Source: Salinivibrio kushneri (GTDB taxonomy: Bacteria > Pseudomonadota > Gammaproteobacteria > Enterobacterales > Vibrionaceae). From it: a stretch of 64,000 nucleotides of DNA. Positions 7,703-15,780 of the stretch are shown here, in pieces (position 1 is the stretch's first letter; the number at the start of each line of letters is the position of its first letter). A model generated the notes under the pieces. That model did no database searches. It saw only the letters and a list, made by a program, of their open reading frames with translations, and was not told where the DNA came from. Made by a program: the position numbers and the translations under genes. The DNA lies in the NCBI RefSeq assembly GCF_005280275.1, contig NZ_CP040021.1, positions 831,001 through 895,000 of the forward strand, given 5' to 3'.

Positions 7703-9244
7703 CTATATATCTGATGCTTCAGCAGGTGATCGTTTCGGCTCTTTACGCAAGAGTCCGAATACCATTAAACTAACCAGTAAGGCGATTGATCCGAGTACAA
7801 CATTTGTGGCTGTAAACGCATAGTTATAGGTGCGAATCACTTCTTTTAATAGAAACTCTTGATTGACTCCAGAGGTTGCTTCAACCATCGAAACAAAGTT
7901 ACCGGATGTAATGCTATTCACCCATTCGCCGATGTTTGGTAATTCAAGTGCACGTAAGTTAACTGGAACAATCTCAGACAAAGTTGAACTGAGTAATGAC
8001 CCATACAAGGCGACTGCAATGGCTTCACTTCCTAGTCTAAAGGTATTCAATAATCCTGCTGCCATACCTATTTCATTTGAATCAACACAACTTAGCGCTT
8101 CTCCATCTACAAGCCCGGCGGACATTCCCATCCCTATCCCGATTAATAATAAAGAGATAGATAAAACTGGGAGGTTAAGAACAATATCAATGGATGATAA
8201 CAGTAGTGATGTTCCTATCAACATGCTTAAAATACTTATATACATTAGAAGCTTAGAACTCACTCCTCTTGATGCCAATTTTCCGGCAATCAAAGGAAAT
8301 ATTAGAACTGGTGACGTTAGAAAGATCATCATTAGTCCAGCTTTTGAGGCTGGTAGTTGCATAGGGCCTGTCAGATAGGTCGGGAAATAGGTTAACAAGG
8401 TGACGAAAGTGAAACTCGCGACGACCGGAACTAAAATAAACCCTAAAAACTTACGATTTTTAAGTAGGCTTAAATTAAGTACAGGGTTTTTGGCTAATTG
8501 AGCACGGATAAGAAATAGAATAAAAAGTATAGCGCCGCTGGCTAGCGTTAGCAGGCTTTCTGAGCTTTCCCATCCCCAGTCATAACCTTTTGACAGAGCA
8601 AGCATCAGCAAGAACATACTTGAAATGAAAAGTAGTGAACCCAAGAAATCTACTTGTGAAAGGCGTACATCCGCTGCTTCATCTGAAGGGATTTTAGTAC
8701 TAACCAGCAGTACAGAAAAAAGCGCGACTGCATGCATGGCGAAAATTACTTGCCAGCTCCACATTTCTAACAATAGTCCTGAAATTGTAGGACCTAATGT
8801 AATGCCTAACCCTGCTGTCGTCCCAAATAATGCGAATGCTTTGGTACGTTGATTTCCTTCAAATACATGTACAAAAATGGCACTACCACATGAGAAAATT
8901 GCGGCTCCTCCTACACCGGCTAAAGCTCGAAAGATATCGAGCCACAGGGCATTGTTGGCCAAAAAAGAACCAACTGATGCTAATGTGTAAATCAATGCAC
9001 CAGCAATAAAAGAGCGCTTTCGACCAAAAATATCAGAGAGTTTCCCCCAAATCAGTGTAAAACAAGCGAACGTCAGGTTGAAAGCATTCACCACCCATTG
9101 AAGACTTGCAAGGTCAGATTGCATATCTGCACTAATATAAGGCAGTGCAATCGCGGTACCTGAAATAGAGCTTGGTACAACAAATACAGCTAATAGTACG
9201 GAAAATAAGATAAGTAGATTTGTATTTTTATTAAGTGTAGTCAT
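7703..9244 (-). CDS. MFS multidrug efflux transporter, DHA2 (14-TMS) family
   Basis: A 513-residue membrane protein with about 14 hydrophobic segments. The MFS motif A follows the second segment (GKLSDIFGRKRS, about residues 67-78), and the first segment is followed by the DHA2-type WVVNAFNLTFA. The length fits the EmrB/QacA group. It is predicted to be a proton-driven drug or organic-cation exporter in the inner membrane; the substrate cannot be read from sequence. Codon use is AT-richer than the core genes. It is divergent from an ArsR-family gene, with palindromes between the two, so repression by that regulator is likely. Confidence 0.85.
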   Translation of the reverse strand: MTTLNKNTNLLILFSVLLAVFVVPSSISGTAIALPYISADMQSDLASLQWVVNAFNLTFACFTLIWGKLSDIFGRKRSFIAGALIYTLASVGSFLANNALWLDIFRALAGVGGAAIFSCGSAIFVHVFEGNQRTKAFALFGTTAGLGITLGPTISGLLLEMWSWQVIFAMHAVALFSVLLVSTKIPSDEAADVRLSQVDFLGSLLFISSMFLLMLALSKGYDWGWESSESLLTLASGAILFILFLIRAQLAKNPVLNLSLLKNRKFLGFILVPVVASFTFVTLLTYFPTYLTGPMQLPASKAGLMMIFLTSPVLIFPLIAGKLASRGVSSKLLMYISILSMLIGTSLLLSSIDIVLNLPVLSISLLLIGIGMGMSAGLVDGEALSCVDSNEIGMAAGLLNTFRLGSEAIAVALYGSLLSSTLSEIVPVNLRALELPNIGEWVNSITSGNFVSMVEATSGVNQEFLLKEVIRTYNYAFTATNVVLGSIALLVSLMVFGLLRKEPKRSPAEASDI

Positions 9245-9452
9245 AGATTATAAACCCTATAGACTTGTCATTATTGGTAGGTTGTCCGGGCGTCTTAAAA
9301 TAATACCCTCCGACCATGGTATAGAGCCGCCTTCCACTGAGCTGCGCTGCAGTTGATTTAACTTCGAACAAATTGTTGCACCTTTAAGGTCCATCTATAC
9401 CTCTTACCTCTCTGTGCGTTACTAAAGATGTCGTAACGCTTTTACGTATTCA

Positions 9453-9467
9453 TTTCAAAGTTTGAAA
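9453..9467. promoter_or_regulatory. Candidate operator, perfect palindrome
   Basis: TTTCAAAGTTTGAAA is a perfect 7+1+7 inverted repeat in the gap between the divergent MFS and ArsR-type genes, placed to control both. Apart from this and the repeat at 9514-9531, the 346-base gap (9245-9590) shows nothing else I can name. Confidence 0.5.
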
Positions 9468-9513
9468 AAATGCATTCATATGAGAACATACAGGTGTTTT
9501 GGTATCATCGTAC

Positions 9514-9531
9514 GTTCGATAAGTTTCGAAC
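9514..9531. promoter_or_regulatory. Second inverted repeat in the MFS/ArsR gap
   Basis: GTTCGA (9514-9519) and TCGAAC (9526-9531) are separated by 6 bases, 60 bases before the ArsR-type start codon. A palindromic ACATATGT follows at 9535-9542. Confidence 0.4.
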
Positions 9532-9590
9532 CTTACATATGTATGAAAAGCATGTCAATGTGTTTGTATTTTTGAGCAGGTAGGAATGTC

Positions 9591-9902
9591 ATGGCAAAAG
9601 TTGAAACAGGAACGCAGAACAGCGGAGATGAGCTGCTGGAGATCTTGAAGGCGCTTGCACACCCCATTAGGTTAAAAATCATCGTTGACTTAATCAGTGA
9701 TGAGGCTGATGCAGAAAGGCATTGCACCTCTTTTGGCCTCACGGTTACGAAAGCAACGCGGTCACATCATTTTAAAATTCTGAAAGATTCAGGCCTTATT
9801 ACTCATGTTGATCGTGGCAACCGGTCGTTCGCTAAACTTCGCAGGGAGGAGTTAGAAGCGGCTTATCCGGGGTTGTTAAATATGCTAAAAAGCAGCTACT
9901 GA
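9591..9902 (+). CDS. ArsR-family winged-helix regulator
   Basis: A 103-residue winged-helix protein. After a short polar N-terminus comes ALAHPIRLKIIVDLISD, then the recognition region TKATRSHHFKILKDSGLITH and a wing with DRGNRSFAKLRREEL. The ELCVCDL metal site of true ArsR repressors is absent. It therefore probably senses something other than arsenite, perhaps a substrate of the divergent efflux pump (inference). The start ATG has AGGA 6 bases upstream. Base composition resembles the neighbouring MFS gene, suggesting they travelled together. Confidence 0.8.
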   Translation: MAKVETGTQNSGDELLEILKALAHPIRLKIIVDLISDEADAERHCTSFGLTVTKATRSHHFKILKDSGLITHVDRGNRSFAKLRREELEAAYPGLLNMLKSSY

Positions 9903-9951
9903 CTGTGCATGCATGTTTTAGTAAACAATCGCTAATAATATGGACACTGCC

Positions 9952-9979
9952 ACTCACCTACAGATAACAGTTGGTGAGT
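9952..9979. other. Hairpin downstream of the ArsR-type gene
   Basis: ACTCACC (9952-9958) pairs with GGTGAGT (9973-9979) over a 14-base loop. There is no T-run; it may be a weak terminator or mRNA-end structure. Confidence 0.35.
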
Positions 9980-10043
9980 TATACGAGGAAGACGTCATCG
10001 TACCCTCAGAGATAGCTTTAGCTAAACCATTCACACCACCAGA

Positions 10044-10070
10044 AAGCCTGCGCTATTCAGTGCGGGCCTT
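10044..10070 (-). terminator. Terminator-like hairpin after the metQ remnant
   Basis: AAGCCTGCGCT, loop ATTC, then AGTGCGGGCCTT; imperfect 11-12 base stem. It directly follows the minus-strand metQ-like remnant and so may be its old terminator. It closely resembles the hairpin at 7167-7190. Confidence 0.5.
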
Positions 10071-10071
10071 G

Positions 10072-10182
10072 TCATTTCAGTGTGTTGAGCCTGCTGGATG
10101 ACCACTCCACCGCTACTTCACCGTCAAATATTCTCATCGCTGCGTTGTAAACCGTGTCGTTTTCTTGAACGAACTCCTCTTC
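10072..10182 (-). pseudogene. Remnant of a metQ-like (NLPA lipoprotein) gene, C-terminal end only
   Basis: On the minus strand 10102-10173 encodes FVQENDTVYNAAMRIFDGEV followed by AVEW, which aligns with the last residues of the intact MetQ in this window (FVKAYQTDAVYNAAMEVFDG, then AVVKGW). The match continues at the DNA level: GGTTTA-AACGC-GC-ATG and TTTGACGG are shared. Two in-frame stops lie just upstream, and no signal peptide or N-terminal part is present. The frame runs past the normal W end to a stop at 10072. This is a decayed paralogue or horizontally acquired homologue rather than a working gene. Confidence 0.65.
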
Positions 10183-10286
10183 TCACTATGTCTCTTTTTG
10201 CTGCTTTTATGTCGCGTAGTGTCAAGTTATGACGCTGTATTCCCGACACACTGTGGCCAGTTTAATCAAGCGACAAGAGGCCGAAC

Positions 10287-11198
10287 ATGAATCGCAGCGT
10301 CATCCTTACCTGCGCCGTCACCGGTGCGGGCGATACCACGGGCAAAAACCCCAATGTGCCAGTCACGCCAAAACAGATTGCCGATAACTGTATTGAGGCG
10401 GCGCGTGCTGGTGCCAGTGTCGCTCATATTCACGTGCGTGACCCTGAAACAGGCGGCATTAGCCATAATATTGATCACTTCCGTGAGGTGATGGAGCGCG
10501 TTCGCGAATCAGACGTCGATATTGTCATGAACATCACCGGCGGTGGCGGCGGTGATTGGATGCCGGACGCTCAAGATCCAAGCCGTGGTGGCCCGGGCAC
10601 CGATATGCAAACCCCAGCCGAGCGTCATGCGCCAGTGGGCGAGCTATTGCCTGAGCTGTGCACCTTAGATTGCGGCAGCCTGAATTTTGGTGACATGGTG
10701 TACATTAACACCGCCGACTGGCTACGTGAGCAAGCCCGTATGGTGCAGGCCGCGGGCGTGAAAGCAGAGCTGGAGTGCTTTGACTTAGGCCACGTTTGGT
10801 TTGCCCGCCAGCTACAAAAAGAAGGTTTGCTCGAGGGCGATCCGTTGTTTCAGCTTTGCTTAGGCATTCCTTGGGGCGCAGAAGCGGACACCGAAACCAT
10901 GTTGGCCATGCGCAATAAGCTGCCTGAAAACGCCAACTGGGCGGCGTTTGGAATTGGTCGCCATCAGATGCCGATGGTGGCGCAAGCCATGTTGCTGGGT
11001 GGCCATGCCCGCGTGGGCTTGGAAGATAACCTCTACTTAGAAAAAGGGGTAATGGCGACCAACGGCGGCTTGGTAGAAAAGGCGAGCACCATCATTGAAA
11101 ACCTTGGCGGTCGTATTATGACGCCCGCACAAACGCGCGCTGCGCTGAAACTGGTTGATCCTAAGACGGGTAAGCCGGTTGAAGGAGGTGACCAATGA
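10287..11198 (+). CDS. cdhC: 3-dehydrocarnitine cleavage enzyme (BKACE family, DUF849)
   Basis: A 303-residue beta-keto acid cleavage enzyme. The HIHVRD motif (residues 47-52) supplies two zinc-ligand histidines, and GLEDN near residue 245 the conserved Glu. In this family dehydrocarnitine and acetyl-CoA are converted to betainyl-CoA and acetoacetate. The carnitine role is supported by context: the next genes are a carnitine dehydrogenase, a hotdog thioesterase and a BCCT transporter, matching cdhC-cdhA-cdhB of Pseudomonas aeruginosa. The ATG follows an AGAGG site. It overlaps cdhA by 4 bases. Other BKACE substrates exist, so specificity is inferred from neighbours. Confidence 0.88.
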   Translation: MNRSVILTCAVTGAGDTTGKNPNVPVTPKQIADNCIEAARAGASVAHIHVRDPETGGISHNIDHFREVMERVRESDVDIVMNITGGGGGDWMPDAQDPSRGGPGTDMQTPAERHAPVGELLPELCTLDCGSLNFGDMVYINTADWLREQARMVQAAGVKAELECFDLGHVWFARQLQKEGLLEGDPLFQLCLGIPWGAEADTETMLAMRNKLPENANWAAFGIGRHQMPMVAQAMLLGGHARVGLEDNLYLEKGVMATNGGLVEKASTIIENLGGRIMTPAQTRAALKLVDPKTGKPVEGGDQ

Positions 11199-12151
11199 GC
11201 AAGCAGTTAGCGGTCATCGGCACTGGTGTGATTGGTAATGGTTGGATTGCGCGTGCCTTGGCGCAGGGCTGGGACGTGATTGCCTATGACCCTGACCCAC
11301 AAGCGCCCACTCGCACCCGTGCCTTTGTGACCAATGCCTGGCCATCGTTAGAAAAACTGGGCCTTGCCGAAGGCGCGGATCCTGCTCGGTTAACCTTTGT
11401 TGATAGCCTTGAGCAGGCGGTGAAAGAGGCCGACCTGATCCAAGAGAACGTGCCGGAGCGCATTGATATTAAGCGCGAGACCTTGGCGGCAATTGATGCT
11501 GCTGCGGCGCCAAGCGCGATTATTGGCTCATCGACCTCTGGCTTTAAACCCACCGAGCTGCAGACGGATTGCCATAACCACCCAGGGCGGGTGATGGTAG
11601 CGCATCCTTTTAATCCGGTGTATTTGTTGCCGCTGGTTGAATTAGTGGGCGGCGAGGCTACTCAATCGGATCATATTGACTGCGCCCATGCACTTTACCA
11701 AGCGCTGGCAATGCGTCCCTTGGTGGTTAAGCGCGAAATCGAGGGGCATATTGCAGACCGCTTGATGGAAGCGCTATGGCGTGAAGCCTTGCACCTGGTT
11801 AACGACGGGGTGGCCACTACTGAAGAGATTGATGCGGCAGTGGTTTATGGCTGTGGCCTGCGCTGGTCACTGATGGGCACCTTCTTAACTTTCCATCTGG
11901 CCGGTGGTGAGCAGGGCATGCGCCATATGCTAGAGCAGTTCGGTCCGGCGCTAAAACTGCCGTGGACCAAGCTGGAAGCGCCTGAGCTGACCGATGATCT
12001 GATTGATAAAGTGGTCGAAGGCTGTGAACACCAAGCCGCGGGTCGTCCTGTTTCTGAGCTAGACCGTCGCCGTGATGCGTTTTTGGTCGAGCTTTTAGAC
12101 TTGGCGCAGAAGTATTGGCCCGAGGCTGAAGGTTTGGAAGGGCGCATCTAA
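11195..12151 (+). CDS. cdhA: L-carnitine dehydrogenase
   Basis: A 318-residue enzyme of the 3-hydroxyacyl-CoA dehydrogenase family that oxidises L-carnitine to 3-dehydrocarnitine with NAD+. The Rossmann signature GTGVIGNGW lies at residues 8-16, followed by a beta-strand ending in an acidic residue (YDPDP), which favours NAD. The [12 protein letters not shown] and [12 protein letters not shown] segments and the [18 protein letters not shown] block are typical of the family. A strong GGAGGTGA ribosome site lies inside the end of cdhC. Its stop overlaps the next start by one base (TAATG), so the three cdh genes are translationally coupled. Confidence 0.9.
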   Translation: MSKQLAVIGTGVIGNGWIARALAQGWDVIAYDPDPQAPTRTRAFVTNAWPSLEKLGLAEGADPARLTFVDSLEQAVKEADLIQENVPERIDIKRETLAAIDAAAAPSAIIGSSTSGFKPTELQTDCHNHPGRVMVAHPFNPVYLLPLVELVGGEATQSDHIDCAHALYQALAMRPLVVKREIEGHIADRLMEALWREALHLVNDGVATTEEIDAAVVYGCGLRWSLMGTFLTFHLAGGEQGMRHMLEQFGPALKLPWTKLEAPELTDDLIDKVVEGCEHQAAGRPVSELDRRRDAFLVELLDLAQKYWPEAEGLEGRI

Positions 12152-12612
12152 TGGCACTGTTAACGATAGACGTCGCCCCCGACTGGGTCGATTATAACGG
12201 ACACATGAACGATGCCGAGTATGCGCGCGTGTTCTCGCTGGGTGTCGATGCACTAATGGCTACCATTGGCTTGGATGACGCAGGCCGCACCCAGCATGGC
12301 TATACCATTTATACCCTAGAAACCCATTTGTGTTACCGACGTGAGGCGCATCAAGGCCAGACCTTGGTGGTCGACGTGACCGTGTTAGCGCGTGATCAAA
12401 AGCGTCTGCATGTGTTTATGCAAATGCGTGATAGCCAAGGTGAGGTGCTGGCCACCAGCGAGCAGATGCTGATGGGCATCGATACGCAAACCGGTCGCCC
12501 CGCACCGTTTCCGGATGCTGTCTCCAGCCTGATTGAGCGGCTGCCTACCGCATCCGACAATGAGTGGCCCCAGCTTGCTGGGCGTCGCATCGGCCTACCC
12601 AGTAGGCAGTGA
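12151..12612 (+). CDS. cdhB: Hotdog thioesterase, probable betainyl-CoA thioesterase
   Basis: A 153-residue single-domain hotdog protein of the 4-hydroxybenzoyl-CoA thioesterase type. The signature DYNGHMNDAEYARVF (about residues 14-28) contains the Asp/His region of the active site. In carnitine degradation it would release glycine betaine from betainyl-CoA; the assignment depends on its place between cdhA and the BCCT gene. It starts at the last base of the cdhA stop. Confidence 0.82.
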   Translation: MALLTIDVAPDWVDYNGHMNDAEYARVFSLGVDALMATIGLDDAGRTQHGYTIYTLETHLCYRREAHQGQTLVVDVTVLARDQKRLHVFMQMRDSQGEVLATSEQMLMGIDTQTGRPAPFPDAVSSLIERLPTASDNEWPQLAGRRIGLPSRQ

Positions 12613-12649
12613 GCGCGTCGTCACCAAGATGGTGAGCCATCATGAGGTC

Positions 12650-12671
12650 CCGCCCAGCAGAGCCTGGGCGG
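12650..12671 (+). other. GC-rich stem-loop in the leader of the BCCT gene
   Basis: CCGCCCAG (12650-12657) and CTGGGCGG (12664-12671) form a perfect 8-bp stem with a 6-base loop, between cdhB and the BCCT ribosome site. There is no T-run. It could mark an mRNA processing or stability boundary. Confidence 0.5.
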
Positions 12672-12702
12672 ATTACGGGATCGCCGGCCCGACTTCCGGC
12701 TC

Positions 12703-12709
12703 AAGGAGG
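12703..12709 (+). promoter_or_regulatory. Strong ribosome binding site in front of a non-AUG codon
   Basis: AAGGAGG, a near-perfect Shine-Dalgarno sequence, sits 7 bases before ATC at 12717 and 4 bases before ATT at 12714. Both are in frame with the BCCT gene; no ATG, GTG or TTG lies at a workable distance. This decides the start chosen for the transporter. Confidence 0.75.
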
Positions 12710-12716
12710 AATCATT

Positions 12717-14396
12717 ATCGCTACTTCAACACCCCCAAACTCACCCCAACGTGGTGACAGCCAGCAGGCTGCTACCTCGACCGATTATATGGTCACCGAG
12801 CTTGCGCAAGGTGGCTTCTTCCAAGGCATGCACCGCGGCATGACCATTTGTTCAGCCGTATTGGTACTGGCGTTTGTGCTGTTCACCGGCTTTCAATCCG
12901 AGACGGCCAGTGTCTTGTTCGGTGCCACGCGCACCTGGATTGAAAGTACCTTTAGTGGCTACTACCTGGTCACCGTGATGCTGTTATTGACCGTGTGCGG
13001 GTTTATCGTTTTCAGCAAGTACGGCAACGTGCGGCTCGGCCCTGACGACAGTCGTCCAGAGTTTAGTAACTTCTCTTGGTTCTCGATGTTGTTCTCTGCC
13101 GGCATTGGTATTGGCATCCTGTTTTTTGGGGTGGCCGAACCCATCTTTTATCTCGATAACACCGGTGGATTTGGTTATCCCAACAATCCCCACGCCGACA
13201 TGGCGGGCGCGGCGGCCATTGGCTATGAGCGCGCCATCGATGCGCTGCGGGTCACCGTGTTCCACTGGGGGCTGCATGGCTGGGCCATCTATGTGATTGT
13301 CGGTATGTCGCTGGCGTATTTTGCCTACCGTAAGCAACTCCCTTTGGCCCTGCGCTCGGCGCTTTATCCTTTTATCGGCGATCGTATTTTCGGTGCCTGG
13401 GGCCATCTGTTTGACATCCTTGGGGTGCTGGGTTGCGTGTTTGGTGTGGCGACGTCGCTCGGGCTTGGCGTGAGTCAAATGGCCGTGGGGCTGGAGCGCT
13501 TGATGGGAATCGCCTCTGGCTTATCGACCCAACTGGTGTTGATTGCGGTGATTTCGTTTATCTCGATTGTGTCGGCGGTCTCTGGTGTGCGCCGCGGGAT
13601 CCGTATTATTTCGCAGATGAATATTTGGGTGTCGGTGTTTGTGGTTGGCGTCTTTTTAATTGGCGGCCCCACACTGTGGTTGTTCGGCGCGTTTGGTGAA
13701 ACCTTACTCGACTATGCGATTAACTTTATCCCGATGGGGCTGTGGTTTGCTGATGAGCCGGGTACGGTAGATTGGCAGCAGGCCTGGACTATTTTCTATT
13801 GGGGCTGGTGGCTTGCCTGGGCGCCCTTTGTAGGGTTGTTTATTGCGCGTATTTCCAAAGGGCGCACCCTGCGTGAGTTCGTGTTGGGGGTATTGTTTGT
13901 GCCTACCTTGCTGATCTTTGTCTGGTTGGTGATTTTTGGCGGCAATGCGATTTACCAGGAGCTGTATGCCAGTGGTGGTGTGGGCAGTGCCGGCATTATC
14001 GACTTGGTTAATGCTTGGGAGCTGCCAGCGGCCTTATTTGCGGCAGCTGATGGCATTGTTGGCACTGGCACGTTCGGCTGGATACTCTCGGCTCTGATGG
14101 TGTTCTTGCTGATGAGCTGGTTTGTGACCTCGTCGGACTCGGGCACCTTGGTGCTGACGACAATCTTATCTCTGGGTGACGAGGAGCCGCCGCGGCGTTT
14201 CCGTGTTATTTGGGGCGTAGTAATTGGCTTGGTGGCAGCAACGCTGCTAATGGCCGGCGGCCTTAAAGCGCTACAGACGGCATTGATCGCCGCCGCCTTG
14301 CCACTGAGCGTGGTGATTCTGGTGATGACCACCGGGGTGTTGATCTCACTGTTTGGTGAGTCGCGCCGCTCGCTGGTCGCGCCTAAAAAAAGCTAG
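12717..14396 (+). CDS. BCCT-family carnitine/betaine transporter
   Basis: About 559 residues with twelve predicted membrane segments. BCCT hallmarks include SAGIGIGILFFGVAEPIFYL, HWGLHGWAIY and the tryptophan-rich FYWGWWLAWAPFVGLFIARI. It most likely imports carnitine, and possibly glycine betaine, for the cdh enzymes. The start is odd. The best ribosome site precedes ATC GCT ACT TCA (IATS...), as if the usual ATG had become ATC. Alternatives are ATG at 12642, which lies before the leader stem-loop and has no good site, or ATG at 12789, which keeps all the membrane segments. An AUC start or a single-base sequence error explains the data best. Last gene of the cdh operon. Confidence 0.85.
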   Translation: MATSTPPNSPQRGDSQQAATSTDYMVTELAQGGFFQGMHRGMTICSAVLVLAFVLFTGFQSETASVLFGATRTWIESTFSGYYLVTVMLLLTVCGFIVFSKYGNVRLGPDDSRPEFSNFSWFSMLFSAGIGIGILFFGVAEPIFYLDNTGGFGYPNNPHADMAGAAAIGYERAIDALRVTVFHWGLHGWAIYVIVGMSLAYFAYRKQLPLALRSALYPFIGDRIFGAWGHLFDILGVLGCVFGVATSLGLGVSQMAVGLERLMGIASGLSTQLVLIAVISFISIVSAVSGVRRGIRIISQMNIWVSVFVVGVFLIGGPTLWLFGAFGETLLDYAINFIPMGLWFADEPGTVDWQQAWTIFYWGWWLAWAPFVGLFIARISKGRTLREFVLGVLFVPTLLIFVWLVIFGGNAIYQELYASGGVGSAGIIDLVNAWELPAALFAAADGIVGTGTFGWILSALMVFLLMSWFVTSSDSGTLVLTTILSLGDEEPPRRFRVIWGVVIGLVAATLLMAGGLKALQTALIAAALPLSVVILVMTTGVLISLFGESRRSLVAPKKS

Positions 14397-14537
14397 CCGC
14401 CAAAAATAGCTGGCCGCGAAAAAATAGCGGTTTAAGGCGTCGCACCAAGACGCGCTAAACGCGAGACAAGCTGCTCATTCTGTTGCCGATTAGGGTGGCG
14501 GGGTGAGCGGCTTTTTATCTATCTTGTTTTTCTTCTT

Positions 14538-15509
14538 TTACTGGCTTTGGGCTTTGCGCATCTGGCGCGGTGACACACCGTAATGGCTGCGAAACGCGCG
14601 GGAAAAACTCGAGCTTGAGCTAAAGCCACACGCCAACCCCACGGACAACACATCGAGATCGGTTTCTTTTAGCAAGTAGTGGGCACGCTCTAGCCGCAAC
14701 CCCAAATACCAGCTTCGTGGTGACTGGTTCAGCTCGCTATCAAAAAGCCGTTGCAGATGGCGAAGTGAGATACCACTGCGCTGAGCCACCTCGGCCAAAG
14801 GCAGGGGGGATTCTATATGGCGTTCCATCACATCCACCGCGTCGACCAGACGTCGGCGATGGGTGCCTAAACGGCGGGCGAGTGTCATTCGCTGTTGATC
14901 GCGCCGAGTACGAATGCGCTCGTGCACTAGCTGTTCAGAGACGTCGATCGCTAACTGGGTGCCGTGGCGACGCGCAATCACATCCAGCGCCATGTCCATC
15001 GCCGCTGCGCCCCCTGCGCATGAAAAACGCCGCCGTCCCAGTTCAAACAGCTCATCTGAGGTGCTTACCTCCGGAAAGCGCTCTTGAAACGAGGGCAGGC
15101 TTTCCCAATGTAAGGTGACCCGCTCACCCTTGAGCAAGTCGGCAGCGGCCAGCAAAAAGCAGCCGGTATCGAGCCCGCCGAGCGCGCAACCTGCCGCATC
15201 AAGGCGGTGCAGCCAGCGCATTAAGGGGCGACTTAAATAGGCTTCAGGATCAAAACCGCTACACACGGCCAGCGAGGGCAGGTCATGCACGGCATCAATC
15301 GCTTTGTCGGCCAGCAATGACATACCGTTAGACGCCTTCACTGGTTTGCCATCTTCACTGATCATTTGCCAATCAAATAGCGGCTTGCCACTGATCTGGT
15401 TGGCAATACGCAGTGGCTCGACGGCAGAGAAAAAGGCCATCATCGAGAAGCGGGGCAGTAAAAGAAAGCCGATGCATTCTGGCATCGAGCCTGTGTATTC
15501 AAGACGCAT
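14538..15509 (-). CDS. cdhR: CdhR-like transcription regulator (GATase1/DJ-1 + AraC HTH)
   Basis: A 323-residue GlxA-type regulator. An N-terminal DJ-1/PfpI-like domain (about 10-190, with CIGFLLLPRFSMMAFFSAVE and a GGLDTGCFLLA nucleophile-elbow-like stretch) is followed by an AraC helix-turn-helix domain at about 220-315 (LAEVAQRSGISLRHLQRLF and VGLACGFSSSSSFSRAF). In Pseudomonas, CdhR activates the carnitine genes. Here it lies just downstream of the cdh operon on the opposite strand, which supports that role. GbdR and SouR are close relatives, so the exact ligand is inferred. The 141-base gap to the BCCT gene shows no clear terminator. Confidence 0.82.
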   Translation of the reverse strand: MRLEYTGSMPECIGFLLLPRFSMMAFFSAVEPLRIANQISGKPLFDWQMISEDGKPVKASNGMSLLADKAIDAVHDLPSLAVCSGFDPEAYLSRPLMRWLHRLDAAGCALGGLDTGCFLLAAADLLKGERVTLHWESLPSFQERFPEVSTSDELFELGRRRFSCAGGAAAMDMALDVIARRHGTQLAIDVSEQLVHERIRTRRDQQRMTLARRLGTHRRRLVDAVDVMERHIESPLPLAEVAQRSGISLRHLQRLFDSELNQSPRSWYLGLRLERAHYLLKETDLDVLSVGLACGFSSSSSFSRAFRSHYGVSPRQMRKAQSQ

Positions 15510-15780
15510 GACCGCAAACGAACAAAGAATGGTAGAAATAATGATGAGGGGCAGCCACTAGCCGGGTCAAGATAAGGTGAGCATTTGATTGATAAAAGTA
15601 TTAAATCGTTTGGCTGCCAAACGCGTGACGGTGAGGTGTACAAAAATTAACTAGACTGTATCGATATCACCAGAATATACTCCGATTCCTCTTTCTACAT
15701 AAGGCATATTTTGTGGATCCAACACGCGTCGATTGTCACTCCCCTTCACTGGTACGTTGTCACCAACAAAGGATGCAGTC

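Noticed and set aside
7167-10070. Integron attC sites flanking the accessory block
   Set aside because: The hairpins are short and symmetric, without the paired R and L core sites or an integrase; they fit terminators better.
12533-12757. A 74-codon frame across the cdhB-BCCT junction
   Set aside because: It overlaps the end of cdhB, the leader stem-loop and the BCCT ribosome site; no family resemblance.
13433-13699. Frame inside the BCCT gene on the same strand
   Set aside because: Shadow frame within a strongly conserved transporter; its translation has no membrane-protein pattern consistent with the family.
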